A stretch of 64,000 nucleotides of DNA from an uncultured Lachnospiraceae bacterium (GCA_934320845.1 CAKRFU010000010.1:54099-118098); one strand, 5' to 3'. Shown: positions 44,073 through 54,073, counted from the first letter of the stretch. Translations and numbers: made by a program. Notes: generated by a model not told the origin, from the sequence alone.

Positions 44073-46298
44073 ATGAAGGACAAGAAAAAAGGATTATTGC
44101 ATTTACTCATAATAATAGCAGTAATCGGACTCTGTACTTATACAACATTAGTTGGTATCACTAGTGCGCATAAGGGCAGTGCCAAAAACATTAAACTTGG
44201 TTTGGACTTAGCTGGTGGCGTAAGTATTACTTATGAGGCAACTAAGGGCAATCCTACGGCAACAGAAATGAAAGATACCATTCAGATGATGCAGCAGCGT
44301 GCTGAAGTTTACAGTACGGAATCTTCAGTAGTACAGGTCGGGGATGACCGTATTGAAATCGATATACCTGGTGTTGAGAATGCTGATGACGTTCTTAAAT
44401 CACTCGGTAAAGAGGGTTCACTCGATTTTGTAGCAGAAGATGATATGTCATTTGATAAAAACAATAATCCTCAGTATACAAAGACAGTATGTACAGGAAA
44501 GCATATTAAAAAGGCAGAAGCCGGTACACAGCAGGATGAAGTTACAAAAAACAAGGAATATGTTGTACAGCTTACATTCAATGCTAAGGGTACAAAGTTG
44601 TTTGCAAATGCAACAGCAGAAGCATATCCTTCTAAAAAGAAAATCTATATTGTATATGATGGAAAAGTTCTTTCAGCACCAAATGTTCAGGTTGAGATTA
44701 CAGACGGAAAAGCCGTTATCTCAGGAAGTTTTGAAACATATGAGTCAGCAGAAGAACTTGCGTCAATGATTCGTATCGGAGCTCTTCCGGTAGAACTTAA
44801 GGAAATTCAGTCACAGGTAGTAGGAGCACAGCTTGGTCAGGATGCTATTCAGACAAGTTTACTTGCAGGTGCGATAGGATTTGCACTTGTAGTTATATTT
44901 ATGCTTATATTCTATAGACTTCCTGGAGTTGCAGCATCTATAGCACTTGTATTTTATCTTGTGTTAATGCTTGTAGCACTCAATGGATTGAATATAACGC
45001 TGACACTTCCTGGTGTGGCAGGTATCATATTGAACATAGGTATGGCGGTAGATGCTAACGTTATCATATTTACACGTATTAAAGAGGAATTGGCGAAAGG
45101 CAAGTCAGTTCAGACAAGTATTAAACTTGGTTTTGAGAAAGCACTTTCTGCTATCATTGATGGTAACGTGACAACTCTTATCGCAGCATTTGTACTTTAC
45201 ATAAAAGGTTCAGGAACAATAAGAGGATTTGCAACAACACTTGCACTTGGTATTATTCTTTCAATGTTCACAGCCCTTTATGTTACAAAGTATATCCTTA
45301 AAGCTATGTATTCTCTTGGTGTTGACGATGTCAAGTACTTTGGTGTTGAGAAACCGAGAAGACAGATTAAATTTGTACAGAACAGAGTTAAATTCTTTGT
45401 TATCTCAGGCGTGCTTATTCTCGCTTGTGTAGTATGCCTTATTGTTAATAAAACTACTTCAGGAAACATTCTTAATTATGGACTTGATTTCCTTGGTGGA
45501 ACAACATATGATATTCCATTTGGAAATGATACAAAAATTGATGCAAGTCTCAAGAAAGAAGTTGAGTCGATATTTGCAAAGAACAGCAGTTCAAGTGATA
45601 TCGTTATCTCAGAAGTTGCAGGTTCAAATGAACTCAATGTTAAGACAGTTGAACTTACAGAGACACAGAGAGCAAATGTTACTGATGAACTTGCAAAGAA
45701 ATACAATATAAAAGAAAGCAGCATTCAGATACAGAGTATCAGTGCTTCGGTATCAGGAGAGATGAAACGTGATGCCGTACTTGCCGTAATTATAGCTGCA
45801 ATTTGTATGCTTATCTATATTTGGTTCAGATTTAAAGATGTTGTATTTGCGGGAAGTGCCGTACTTGCATTGCTTCATGATGTACTTGTGGTTCTTTTGG
45901 TATATGCAGCAGCAAGAATTTCAGTAGGTAACACATTCATTGCTTGTATGCTTACAATAGTAGGTTACTCAATAAATGCAACAATCGTCATATTCGACCG
46001 TATCCGTGAGAATATGGGTGGACGTTCATCAATCAGTGAAGAAAGAATGACAGAGATTGTAAATGACAGTATAACTCAGACATTGACAAGAAGTATAAAT
46101 ACATCACTTACAACATTCTTCATGGTATTTATGCTTGCAATTCTTGGAGTAGAATCAGTACGAGAATTTGCTATACCACTTCTTGCAGGTATCATATGTG
46201 GTGCATATTCATCAGTATGTATAACAGGAACACTTTGGTATACAATCAAAAAAGCAACACACAATAAAACAGGAAAAGCAGTCAAAAAGACTAAATAA
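44073..46298 (+). CDS. secDF: SecDF fused protein-export subunit
   Basis: A 741-residue fusion of SecD and SecF, as in Bacillus, with twelve predicted membrane helices. The SecD half has LGLDLAGGVSITYEA, the P1 domain (DRIEIDIPGVENADDVLK) and GMAVDANVIIFTRIKEEL. The SecF half has NYGLDFLGGTTYDIPF and GYSINATIVIFDRIREN. It uses the proton gradient to pull secreted proteins through SecYEG, which fits the large exported enzymes in this window. The start at 44073 follows AAAGGAG. Confidence 0.95.
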   Translation: MKDKKKGLLHLLIIIAVIGLCTYTTLVGITSAHKGSAKNIKLGLDLAGGVSITYEATKGNPTATEMKDTIQMMQQRAEVYSTESSVVQVGDDRIEIDIPGVENADDVLKSLGKEGSLDFVAEDDMSFDKNNNPQYTKTVCTGKHIKKAEAGTQQDEVTKNKEYVVQLTFNAKGTKLFANATAEAYPSKKKIYIVYDGKVLSAPNVQVEITDGKAVISGSFETYESAEELASMIRIGALPVELKEIQSQVVGAQLGQDAIQTSLLAGAIGFALVVIFMLIFYRLPGVAASIALVFYLVLMLVALNGLNITLTLPGVAGIILNIGMAVDANVIIFTRIKEELAKGKSVQTSIKLGFEKALSAIIDGNVTTLIAAFVLYIKGSGTIRGFATTLALGIILSMFTALYVTKYILKAMYSLGVDDVKYFGVEKPRRQIKFVQNRVKFFVISGVLILACVVCLIVNKTTSGNILNYGLDFLGGTTYDIPFGNDTKIDASLKKEVESIFAKNSSSSDIVISEVAGSNELNVKTVELTETQRANVTDELAKKYNIKESSIQIQSISASVSGEMKRDAVLAVIIAAICMLIYIWFRFKDVVFAGSAVLALLHDVLVVLLVYAAARISVGNTFIACMLTIVGYSINATIVIFDRIRENMGGRSSISEERMTEIVNDSITQTLTRSINTSLTTFFMVFMLAILGVESVREFAIPLLAGIICGAYSSVCITGTLWYTIKKATHNKTGKAVKKTK

Positions 46299-46316
46299 GT
46301 TTTTCTGAATTATATT

Positions 46317-46361
46317 AAAAAAACAGCGGGATATCTAAAGATGATATCCTGCTGTTTTTTT
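46317..46361. terminator. Bidirectional terminator between secDF and prmA
   Basis: A 19-bp stem with one mismatch (46317-46335 with 46343-46361) has A7 on one side and T7 on the other. It overlaps the prmA stop codon. Confidence 0.93.
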
Positions 46362-47397
46362 AACTGCGTTTGCAGACAAAGGAAACCCATTCGCCAAGAG
46401 TATTTCGTTCGATAATCTCAAAATTGTTTTTAAGAAGTGCTTCTTCGACAAGGTCAGCTTTTTCATTAAGTATTCCGGATGAGATAAAAAGACCTCCGGG
46501 TTTTATAAAGTCGGCAATACAGTCGGAAAGCGGAATGATAACATCGGCAAGTATATTTGCTACTGCTATGTCAACGGGCTCTTTCAATTCATTTCGTACA
46601 TTTTTTGTATCCTCAAGTATATTTAAATGTGCTGCTTTTATGCGGCTTTCGTCTATATTATTTAATTTTGCGTTTTCAATAGCAGCCTCGACAGCATATG
46701 GGTCTATATCAAGGCAGAAAGCAGATTTTGCACCGCATAGCAGTGAGCAGATTGCAAGTATTCCACTGCCGCATCCTGCATCAAGGATTGTTGTTTTGGG
46801 AGTAATATATTTCCTGAGTGATAAAAGACAAAGTTTTGTTGTTTCATGAGTGCCTGTTCCAAAAGCGGAACCGGGGTCTATCTGCATGATTATATCATTT
46901 TCGGAAGCATCTTCAGGAATTTCTTCCCATGTAGGTTTTATGATAATATCATCGGCAACTCTGAATGCTTTAAAATTATCTTTCCATTTGTCTTTCCATT
47001 GACTGTCATCCTCGATGGAATAGTTTATTTGCGGCATTTTTATATGTGTAAATTTTTTAATTTTCTTGATTTTCTTTTTTAATCTTTTTATAAGAACTTC
47101 GGGTTCTAAAACTTCTTTATTTTTATCTGTCAGATTTTCGTCTCTTATGGAAGAGCCGGTACTGAAAAAATCAAGGTTTTCCTCACCGGGGACTTCTGTG
47201 TAAAAAGTGAGAATCGAACTTCCGTCATCAACGCCCATATCAGCAGGAATATCAGTATACATTTGCTTTTCTTCTTTTTCAGTAAGTGGAACATGGTCTG
47301 TTATCTCATATCCGTCAATACCCATGGAACATAGAATGTTTCCTATTATGGGAGCATCATGTGTATTTGTATGTAATTCGTATTTGAGCCAGTTCAT
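46360..47397 (-). CDS. prmA: Ribosomal protein L11 methyltransferase
   Basis: A 345-residue AdoMet-dependent enzyme that trimethylates L11. The AdoMet site reads TTILDAGCGSGILAICSLLCGA, followed by DIDPYAVEAAIENAKLN and the catalytic-loop NILADVIIPL. An N-terminal substrate-recognition domain of about 130 residues is somewhat longer than usual. The start MNWLKYELHT is preceded by AAAGGAT. It is divergent from recJ, with the dispersed repeat copy B between them. Confidence 0.93.
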   Translation of the reverse strand: MNWLKYELHTNTHDAPIIGNILCSMGIDGYEITDHVPLTEKEEKQMYTDIPADMGVDDGSSILTFYTEVPGEENLDFFSTGSSIRDENLTDKNKEVLEPEVLIKRLKKKIKKIKKFTHIKMPQINYSIEDDSQWKDKWKDNFKAFRVADDIIIKPTWEEIPEDASENDIIMQIDPGSAFGTGTHETTKLCLLSLRKYITPKTTILDAGCGSGILAICSLLCGAKSAFCLDIDPYAVEAAIENAKLNNIDESRIKAAHLNILEDTKNVRNELKEPVDIAVANILADVIIPLSDCIADFIKPGGLFISSGILNEKADLVEEALLKNNFEIIERNTLGEWVSFVCKRS

Positions 47398-47451
47398 AAG
47401 TGAAATCCTTTCGTGTTTTTTGATAATGCAAGGGTCAAAAGCAGATAGCAA

Positions 47452-47514
47452 TGAAGCAATCCGTTGCATTAGTTGTGGTCAAAATATCTTTTGACCACAA
47501 CATCATATTATAAT
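47452..47514. repeat. Dispersed palindromic repeat, copy B
   Basis: A small hairpin GCAAT-CC-GTTGC is followed by a perfect 12-bp stem TTGTGGTCAAAA / TTTTGACCACAA around TATC, then CATCATATTA. The same arrangement recurs at 61864-61925 (copy C), and its core at 26428-26472 (copy A). It lies between the divergent prmA and recJ genes. Confidence 0.75.
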
Positions 47515-47554
47515 ACTATCATAGATATTTTGAAATGTCTCCTAAAAATGATAA

Positions 47555-47583
47555 TTGTATATGTTTGGACGGTTTAGTATAAT
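47555..47583 (+). promoter_or_regulatory. Promoter for recJ
   Basis: TTGTAT (47555-47560), a 17-base spacer and TATAAT (47578-47583), 40 bases before the ATG at 47624. Confidence 0.7.
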
Positions 47584-47623
47584 AAACAGGTAAAAGAATA
47601 TTTAAAACAGCAGGAGATTTCCG

Positions 47624-49363
47624 ATGAAACAGTGGATGTATAAAAAATGCAATGCTGATACTGCGGCTATTGCAAAAAGATATAATATTTCAGAAGTATT
47701 TGCCAGAGTCCTCGTAAACAGAGGACTTTATACATGGAAAGATATGGATGCCTATCTTTTTCCGGATATGGAAAAAATGTATAAACCCGAGCTTATGAAA
47801 GATGTTACAAAGGCGGCAGAAATTTTACTGGATGCGATAAAAAATAATGTGAAGATAAGGGTTATAGGGGATTATGATGTTGATGGTGTTATGTCATCTT
47901 ATATTTTATACAGAGGGATTGTGATGCTTGGTGGAGAAGTGTCGTGTCGTATTCCGCACAGAGTAAGAGACGGATATGGCATTCGTGATTATATGGTTGA
48001 TGAAGCAAAAGAGGACGGAATTGGGCTTATCATTACATGTGATAATGGAATATCGGCTGTAAGTGCTGCAAGCAGGGCAAAGGAACTGGGGATTACATAT
48101 ATTCTTACAGATCATCATGAAGTCCCGGACAATGCCGGAACGGAGATAATTCCAGATGCCGACGCAGTTGTAAATCCAAAACAGAAAGAATGTGAATATC
48201 CTTATAATATGCTTTGTGGTGCTGGTGTTGTTTATAAACTTATGAGTTATATTTTTGAAAAGAAAAATGATAAATCATATATAGATGAGCTTCTTCCTTT
48301 TGCGGCAATTGCGACGGTATGTGATGTTGTTCCACTTGCCGATGAAAATCGTATTATTGTAAGCAACGGTTTAAAAATATTGAATGATACACAACATCTG
48401 AAAAATCTGGGAATGCGGAAAATGTTAGAAATTCTTGAATTATCAGAGCATGTCAGATCAGGTGATTTGGGATTTCGTATAGGACCGTGTATAAATGCCG
48501 CAGGCAGACTTGAAGATGCTGCACTTGGACTAAAGATGCTTATAACAAAAGATGAAAGGGAAGTTGTAAAACTGGTAAATGAACTTATAACACTCAATGA
48601 AGAAAGAAAGGAACTTACGGCACAGGCAACAAATGAAGCGATAGCTCAGATTGAAGAGAGGAAAGCTCTTGCCAAACCGGTGCTTGTAATTTATCTGAAA
48701 GATTGTCATGAGAGTGTTGCAGGGATAGTTGCAGGACGGATAAGAGAGAAATATTACAGACCGACATATGTGCTTACTGACGGAGAAAAAGGGCTTAAAG
48801 GCTCCGGACGCTCCATTCCCGGGTATCATATGCAGCAGGCTTTGCAAAATTGTCAGGAACTTTTAACGGAATTTGGAGGCCATGCATTGGCGGCGGGTTT
48901 TTCATTGCCAAAAGAAAATCTTGCTAAATTCAGGGACACTTTAAATGAACAATGTAATCTTACTGACGAAGAACTGGTTGAGAAAATAAGTTTTGATATG
49001 GAACTTGAATTATTGGAAGCAACAAAAAATCTTGTAGAACAATTGCATTATATGGAACCTTTTGGAGAGTCAAACGATAGTGCTGTCTTTGCAAGAGGAA
49101 AACTTAAAGTAAAATCAATATATCTTTGTGGAAAAGAAAATCAGATAGCAAAATTGAAACTTGAGGACGATGGTCTGCTCTACGAAGCGATAGATTTTCA
49201 TGCGGACAACTGTCTTTCACGAGTGATAGAAGAAAAATACGGCAAAGATGAGTGGGAACAGATGAAACAGGGAAAATACGGACAGCAGATAAGCATATTG
49301 TATCAGCCTGAGATAAATAATTGGAGTGGAAATGTCCAGATGAAAATAATTGATTGCATGTAA
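47624..49363 (+). CDS. recJ: Single-strand-specific exonuclease RecJ
   Basis: A 579-residue DHH-family 5'-3' exonuclease of recombination and mismatch repair. The metal motifs are DYDVDGVMSSYIL, ITCDNGISA, TDHHEVPD and the DHHA1 motif GRSIPGYHMQQAL with GGHALAAGFSL. An OB-like domain follows (about 450-579). The length fits the shorter Firmicute form. It is monocistronic, divergent from prmA. Confidence 0.93.
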   Translation: MKQWMYKKCNADTAAIAKRYNISEVFARVLVNRGLYTWKDMDAYLFPDMEKMYKPELMKDVTKAAEILLDAIKNNVKIRVIGDYDVDGVMSSYILYRGIVMLGGEVSCRIPHRVRDGYGIRDYMVDEAKEDGIGLIITCDNGISAVSAASRAKELGITYILTDHHEVPDNAGTEIIPDADAVVNPKQKECEYPYNMLCGAGVVYKLMSYIFEKKNDKSYIDELLPFAAIATVCDVVPLADENRIIVSNGLKILNDTQHLKNLGMRKMLEILELSEHVRSGDLGFRIGPCINAAGRLEDAALGLKMLITKDEREVVKLVNELITLNEERKELTAQATNEAIAQIEERKALAKPVLVIYLKDCHESVAGIVAGRIREKYYRPTYVLTDGEKGLKGSGRSIPGYHMQQALQNCQELLTEFGGHALAAGFSLPKENLAKFRDTLNEQCNLTDEELVEKISFDMELELLEATKNLVEQLHYMEPFGESNDSAVFARGKLKVKSIYLCGKENQIAKLKLEDDGLLYEAIDFHADNCLSRVIEEKYGKDEWEQMKQGKYGQQISILYQPEINNWSGNVQMKIIDCM

Positions 49364-49415
49364 AATAGATTTTGTTTTCAGTGTTTTAACGCAGTAAATA
49401 TCTTCTGTTTACTTA

Positions 49416-49444
49416 TTGCTGTTTTAGCACAATAATGTTATTAT
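49416..49444 (+). promoter_or_regulatory. Promoter for the Ser-rich orphan gene
   Basis: TTGCTG (49416-49421), a 17-base spacer and TATTAT (49439-49444) preceded by TGT (extended -10). Confidence 0.55.
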
Positions 49445-49474
49445 AAGTATATATAAAAGTTACAGGGGGTAAAT

Positions 49475-50125
49475 ATGTCAGACTTATCAGCATTATCGTC
49501 TATTTCAGGACTTAGCGGTTTAAACGAAAGAGATTCATATTATCAGTATCTTATAAATAACAATTCAACAAGTACGATGCTAAATGCATTGTCAGGTGAT
49601 TCAAGTGACAGTGACAGCAGCGGATTATCAGGAATTTCAAACCTATTAAGTCAGGCATCAGGAATTACAGGTGCGTCATCGCTTACGGGGTTATCATCAT
49701 TAATTGGAAATTCATCAACGGACAGTGACGGTTCGTCGCTTAGTGCACTTACAAGTTTTTCACAGATATTAAGGACATATCTTTCTTCAGAACAGACAGA
49801 AGCGGCAAATATGGCTGAAAGTATGTCAAATGCACTTGATGAGGCTGACACCAACGGTGAAGATAAGACCTCCGTTACATATAAAACAGTTCAGGAACTT
49901 TATAATTATTTTACTGAAAAGGCAAAAGCAGAGGGAACATCAAATATTGCATCAGCATCGGGAACATCAGCCACAGCAAGCACGTCAAATACTTCAGGTA
50001 CACAGGAAGGTACTTTACAGCAGGCAGCTGAATCTGTAGGCGGAGAGTTCGATTTTGATGCATTTGAGAGTGATGTTGACAGTATGCTGGAAGCTTCAAT
50101 GCAGTCAACCGGAGTAAATATGTAG
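49475..50125 (+). CDS. Serine-rich orphan protein
   Basis: A 216-residue protein of unknown function. The first 110 residues are a low-complexity Ser/Gly/Leu/Asp sequence with repeating SGLSG and SSLTGLSSL units. The middle is a helical segment (about 95-140), then a Ser/Thr/Ala linker. The acidic C-terminus holds EFDFDAFESDVDSMLEASM. There is no signal peptide or membrane helix. It has a GGGGG ribosome site and its own promoter. The Ser-rich leading region resembles flagellar rod/hook-associated or type III export substrates, and flagellar genes lie 1.8 kb away. That link is only a suggestion. Confidence 0.55.
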   Translation: MSDLSALSSISGLSGLNERDSYYQYLINNNSTSTMLNALSGDSSDSDSSGLSGISNLLSQASGITGASSLTGLSSLIGNSSTDSDGSSLSALTSFSQILRTYLSSEQTEAANMAESMSNALDEADTNGEDKTSVTYKTVQELYNYFTEKAKAEGTSNIASASGTSATASTSNTSGTQEGTLQQAAESVGGEFDFDAFESDVDSMLEASMQSTGVNM

Positions 50126-50186
50126 AATAAAAATAACAAAATAGAAATCAGAAAAACATTTATTTGGCACTTAAATATAAAACAGG

Positions 50187-50228
50187 AACGGTTTGAAACT
50201 ATAATCAAATAGTTTTAAACCGTTTTTT
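50187..50228. terminator. Bidirectional terminator between convergent orphan genes
   Basis: AACGGTTTGAAACTAT pairs with ATAGTTTTAAACCGTT around AATCAA, followed by a T-run. It serves both the Ser-rich gene and the minus-strand membrane protein. Confidence 0.9.
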
Positions 50229-50242
50229 ATATATATGAAAAA

Positions 50243-50722
50243 TTATATTTTCATATTCATAAAATCAATATGTAATTTTATTTTAAACAGAATACTTCCT
50301 AAAAATCTTGATAAGATGTATACGATAAGTATAAAACTGGGAACAATATTTTTGGGGTAACTGAAAATACCGGCTTTGTTCAAAGTAAATTGCCAGACAA
50401 AAAGAAGAATTGTTATAAGTATAAAATTATAAGATTCACAGCGGTATTTTGCATATGTAAATTTATACTTTTTGGCTGTTGGATAAAGAGTGAAATCTTT
50501 GATGGCAATGCTGTCATTTTTGCCGTCAGATGAATTATCATATATGGCGAATTTTAATGCAGCAGGAAAAACAATGCCTGCAAGAAGTATATATGCAGGT
50601 ATTATCTTCATTGGATACAGAGTTAATATTAAAAGTAAAAATAAAATATATTTGGATGTCAGGATACCGAGATACCTGCTTATAATATGTAGTTCATGGC
50701 TGCTGTTTTTGTTATCTGACAT
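50243..50722 (-). CDS. Small polytopic membrane protein, unknown function
   Basis: A 159-residue protein starting at MSDNKNSSHEL (AAGGAGC ribosome site). It has about four hydrophobic segments (YILFLLLILTLYPMKIIPAYILLAGIVF, FILITILLFVWQF and FILIVYILSRFLGSILF). A longer open frame to 51049 would run into the mbl gene and lacks a site. No family was recognised. It is divergent from mbl. Confidence 0.6.
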   Translation of the reverse strand: MSDNKNSSHELHIISRYLGILTSKYILFLLLILTLYPMKIIPAYILLAGIVFPAALKFAIYDNSSDGKNDSIAIKDFTLYPTAKKYKFTYAKYRCESYNFILITILLFVWQFTLNKAGIFSYPKNIVPSFILIVYILSRFLGSILFKIKLHIDFMNMKI

Positions 50723-50934
50723 GTGATTGCTCCTTATTCTGATAAAAATATATATAAAGAATATAAACAGTATAGCAAATTTAGTAAAAAATGACAAAAA
50801 TATTACAATTCGTTTTAAAATTGAAAAGGGACTTTTAAATTGAAAGAAAATAGTATATAATGAATTGGAATATGTAGAAATATGAAGAAAAATAAAAATA
50901 ATAAAGTTATAAATGTATCGAAAGGAGAACAGAG

Positions 50935-51930
50935 ATGGTAGGTAGCGATATCGGAATAGATCTTGGTACAGCAAATGTACTTGTTTATATAAAAGGAAAA
51001 GGCGTTGTTTTAAGGGAGCCTTCAGTAGTAGCTTTTGACAGAGATACAAATAAGATTAAGGCGATAGGTGAGGATGCAAGACTTATGCTTGGACGTACAC
51101 CCGGAAATATCGTAGCAGTTCGTCCTCTTCGTCAGGGCGTTATTTCAGATTATACTGTTACAGAGAAAATGCTTAGATATTTTATTCAGAAGTCATGCGG
51201 AAAAAGCCGTTTCAGAAAACCTCGTATCAGTGTATGTGTACCTAGTGGTGTTACGGAAGTTGAAAAGAAAGCAGTTGAGGATGCTACCTACGAAGCTGGT
51301 GCAAGAGAAGTTGCCATCATCGAAGAACCTATAGCTGCTGCAATCGGTGCAGGAATAGATATTTCAAAACCATGTGGAAATATGATAGTTGATATAGGTG
51401 GTGGTACAGCCGATATAGCTGTTATTTCCCTTGGTGGAACAGTTGTAAGTACCTCTATAAAAGTTGCCGGTGACAATTTTGATGATGCCATTGTAAGATA
51501 CATGAGAAAAACTCATAACCTTCTTATCGGTGAGAGAACAGCAGAAGAGATAAAGATAAAGATTGGTTCAGCATATCAGCGTCCTGAAGTTGTAACTATG
51601 GATGTAAGAGGAAGAAATCTTGTTACAGGTCTTCCAAAGACTATTACAGTTACATCTGATGAGACACTTGAAGCACTCAAAGAGATTACATCGCAGATAG
51701 TTGAAGCAGTTCACAGTGTTCTTGAAAAGACTCCACCTGAACTTGCAGCCGATGTATCAGACAGAGGTATTGTTCTTACAGGAGGCGGAAGTTTGTTGTA
51801 TGGTCTTGAAGAACTTATAGAAGAAAAAACAGGCATCACAACAATGACAGCAGAAGAACCAATGACAGCAGTTGCAATTGGTACAGGAAAATTTGTTGAA
51901 TTTTTGAGTGGAAAACGTGATGATGACTAA
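50935..51930 (+). CDS. mbl: Actin-like rod-shape protein (Mbl/MreB)
   Basis: A 331-residue bacterial actin that guides cell-wall elongation. The nucleotide-binding motifs are GIDLGTANVLVYIKGKG, VDIGGGTADIAVISLGG and GIVLTGGGSLLYGLEELI. No mreC/mreD follows. Instead two flagellar basal-body genes do, which is the mbl-flhO-flhP order of Bacillus and many Clostridia, so the mbl name is preferred over mreB. It has an AAAGGAG site; the -10 at 50856-50861 (TATAAT) has only a weak -35. Confidence 0.92.
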   Translation: MVGSDIGIDLGTANVLVYIKGKGVVLREPSVVAFDRDTNKIKAIGEDARLMLGRTPGNIVAVRPLRQGVISDYTVTEKMLRYFIQKSCGKSRFRKPRISVCVPSGVTEVEKKAVEDATYEAGAREVAIIEEPIAAAIGAGIDISKPCGNMIVDIGGGTADIAVISLGGTVVSTSIKVAGDNFDDAIVRYMRKTHNLLIGERTAEEIKIKIGSAYQRPEVVTMDVRGRNLVTGLPKTITVTSDETLEALKEITSQIVEAVHSVLEKTPPELAADVSDRGIVLTGGGSLLYGLEELIEEKTGITTMTAEEPMTAVAIGTGKFVEFLSGKRDDD

Positions 51931-52011
51931 ATATATATATTGATTTTGACGATATATATTTATATTAGGAAAATAAATGTGTTTTTTGTTCCTTTAGAAA
52001 GGGGATAGTAG

Positions 52012-52785
52012 ATGGTTAGAGGATTATATACTGCCTACACGGGTATGGTAAATGAACAAAAGAGACTTGACATTATATCAAACAATCTTGCAAACTCTGC
52101 GACAGTAGGATACAAAGAGGAAAATGTTACCAGCAGATCATTTAAAGACTACATGATGACAAAGATAAAAGATGGTTCTGAGGCGTTTCTTGACAGAGAG
52201 ATAGGAGTATCAAATCCCGGTGTGAAAATCGGTGAAACATACATGAACTGGGATCAGGGTTCACTTCGTGAAACTGACAACACATATGATATGGCTATTC
52301 AGGGAGATGGATTTTTTGCAATAAAGGTTGTTGATGCAAATGGAGATTCAACAATCAAATATACACGAAATGGCCAGTTTACGATTACAAATGACGGTTA
52401 TATAGTTGATGTTGATGGAAACAGACTCCAGGGTGCCAATGGTGACGTTCAAATTCCGATAGATGCTACTGATATTGCAATTAAACTCAACGGTGCAATA
52501 TATGCTGATGGAGTGCAGGTAGATACCATTACACTTACGGATTTTGATGATTATAATTATCTTGAATTATATGGAGACAATATGTATACGGCAGTTGATG
52601 GAGCTACGACTAAAAGTTCCACAGCGACTATCCTTCAGGGATTTACAGAGCAGTCAAATGTAAATGTTGTTGATGAGATGGTTTCTATGATTACAATCAC
52701 ACGTGCATATGAAGCAGGACAGAAGATGATTAAGACACAGGATGATTTACTTAGTCAGGCGGTTTCAAGTGTAGGTAAGGTATAA
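52012..52785 (+). CDS. flhO: Flagellar distal-rod/hook-basal-body protein FlhO (FlgF/FlgG family)
   Basis: A 257-residue rod protein exported through the flagellar type III system. It has the N-terminal YTAYTGMVNEQKRLDIISNNLANSATVGYKE, a central NGDG-like TRNGQFTITNDGYIVDVDG, and the C-terminal FTEQSNVNVVDEMVSMITITRAYEA that ends all axial proteins of this family. It follows mbl and precedes a second family member, matching flhO-flhP of Bacillus. Confidence 0.92.
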   Translation: MVRGLYTAYTGMVNEQKRLDIISNNLANSATVGYKEENVTSRSFKDYMMTKIKDGSEAFLDREIGVSNPGVKIGETYMNWDQGSLRETDNTYDMAIQGDGFFAIKVVDANGDSTIKYTRNGQFTITNDGYIVDVDGNRLQGANGDVQIPIDATDIAIKLNGAIYADGVQVDTITLTDFDDYNYLELYGDNMYTAVDGATTKSSTATILQGFTEQSNVNVVDEMVSMITITRAYEAGQKMIKTQDDLLSQAVSSVGKV

Positions 52786-52898
52786 TTATAAACTATATAG
52801 AATTGTTGGTTTATGTATAAGTTTTTTATTATACATATGACAGAGATAGTTTTCTGTACAGAGAATAGTCTATACAGTGACAGAAATGGAGAGTCAAT

Positions 52899-53717
52899 AT
52901 GATGAGATCACTTTGGACTGCTGCATCAGGTATGAAAGCCCAGCAGACAAGTCTTGATACAATATCAAATAACTTATCAAATATAAATACTACAGGTTAC
53001 AAGAGAGAGACAACGGAGTTTCGTTCTCTTTTATACCAGTCAATACAGAAAGAAACTACGGATACAAACGGTCAGCAGAAACCGATAGGAGCACAGGTTG
53101 GTCTTGGTGTAAAAGTTGCAGCAATCGGAACATCTTTCAAACAGGGAAATATGTTACATACAGAAGGTCAGTTTGATTTTGCGATTGAGGGTAAGGGATT
53201 CTTTATGATTGAACAGCCTGATGGAAGTATATCATATACACGAAACGGAAACTTCCAGCTTGCTGTAAATGCAGCAGGAGGACTTTCACTTTGTACATCA
53301 GATGGAAATGCTGTATTGGATTCGACAGGAAATCCTATTACTTTCGATGCGAACATAAACACAAATAAGCTTGTTTTTGACAACTATGGAAACATAAAAT
53401 ATACAGATGCGGCGGGAAATGCGCAGAATCTTGGAATTTCTATCGGAATTGCACAGTATAACAATCCGGCAGGACTTGAAAAAATGGGAGACAGTTATTA
53501 TAGGGAATCGGCTGCATCAGGTACTCCAAGAATAGAAGGACAGGATGCAAATCTTCAGAGAAGTATTGTTAAAAATGGTTATCTCGAAGGCTCAAGTGTA
53601 CAGGCTGTAGACGAGATGGTAGACATGATTGTTACACAGAGGGCATATGAAATGAACTCAAAGGCAATTACAGCATCGGATGAGATGCTTCAGCAGGCAA
53701 ATAATTTGAGGTCATAA
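52899..53717 (+). CDS. flhP: Flagellar rod protein FlhP (FlgG family)
   Basis: A 272-residue rod protein. The N-terminus WTAASGMKAQQTSLDTISNNLSNINTTGYK and C-terminus GYLEGSSVQAVDEMVDMIVTQRAYEMNSKAI are the coiled segments of flagellar axial proteins. The central TRNGNFQLAV is conserved too. It is longer than the upstream copy and closer to canonical FlgG. It lies 14 bases upstream of the rod-binding gene. Confidence 0.92.
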   Translation: MMRSLWTAASGMKAQQTSLDTISNNLSNINTTGYKRETTEFRSLLYQSIQKETTDTNGQQKPIGAQVGLGVKVAAIGTSFKQGNMLHTEGQFDFAIEGKGFFMIEQPDGSISYTRNGNFQLAVNAAGGLSLCTSDGNAVLDSTGNPITFDANINTNKLVFDNYGNIKYTDAAGNAQNLGISIGIAQYNNPAGLEKMGDSYYRESAASGTPRIEGQDANLQRSIVKNGYLEGSSVQAVDEMVDMIVTQRAYEMNSKAITASDEMLQQANNLRS

Positions 53718-53731
53718 TCAGGAGGTAGAGT

Positions 53732-54073
53732 ATGAGTTCTGTTTTAGATGTTTCATCAATGTACAATTCATATTCATCAAAGCTTAGTTCTACTTCAGCT
53801 GATGCTTTGGAAAGCACATTGAATAGTACAAATTCTTCATCGGATGATGAAAAACTGATGGAAGTGTGCAAAGATTTTGAGTCATATTTTGTTCAGAAAA
53901 TTATTGAAGAGTCTAAGAAAACTTTGGATAATGAGGATGAGCAGGGAGAATATATGCAGTATTTTTCTGATACATTAAATCAGGAGTATGCCAACATTGT
54001 TACAGACAACGGTGGAATTGGTTTGGCACAGCAGTTATATGATTCATTAAAAGGTACATACAATATAAAATAA
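53732..54073 (+). CDS. Rod-binding protein, FlgJ N-terminal domain only
   Basis: A 113-residue protein matching the rod-binding half of FlgJ (LMEVCKDFESYFVQKIIEESKKTL, GEYMQYFSDTLNQEYANIVTDNGGIGLAQQLY). The muramidase half of proteobacterial FlgJ is absent, which is normal in Firmicutes. An N-terminal Ser-rich region (1-45) may be the export signal. It caps the growing rod. GGAGG precedes the ATG at 53732. Confidence 0.88.
   Translation: MSSVLDVSSMYNSYSSKLSSTSADALESTLNSTNSSSDDEKLMEVCKDFESYFVQKIIEESKKTLDNEDEQGEYMQYFSDTLNQEYANIVTDNGGIGLAQQLYDSLKGTYNIK

Noticed and set aside
50723..51049. Longer N-terminus for the minus-strand membrane protein
   Set aside because: It would overlap the mbl start and its promoter; the internal ATG with AAGGAGC gives a normal membrane protein.
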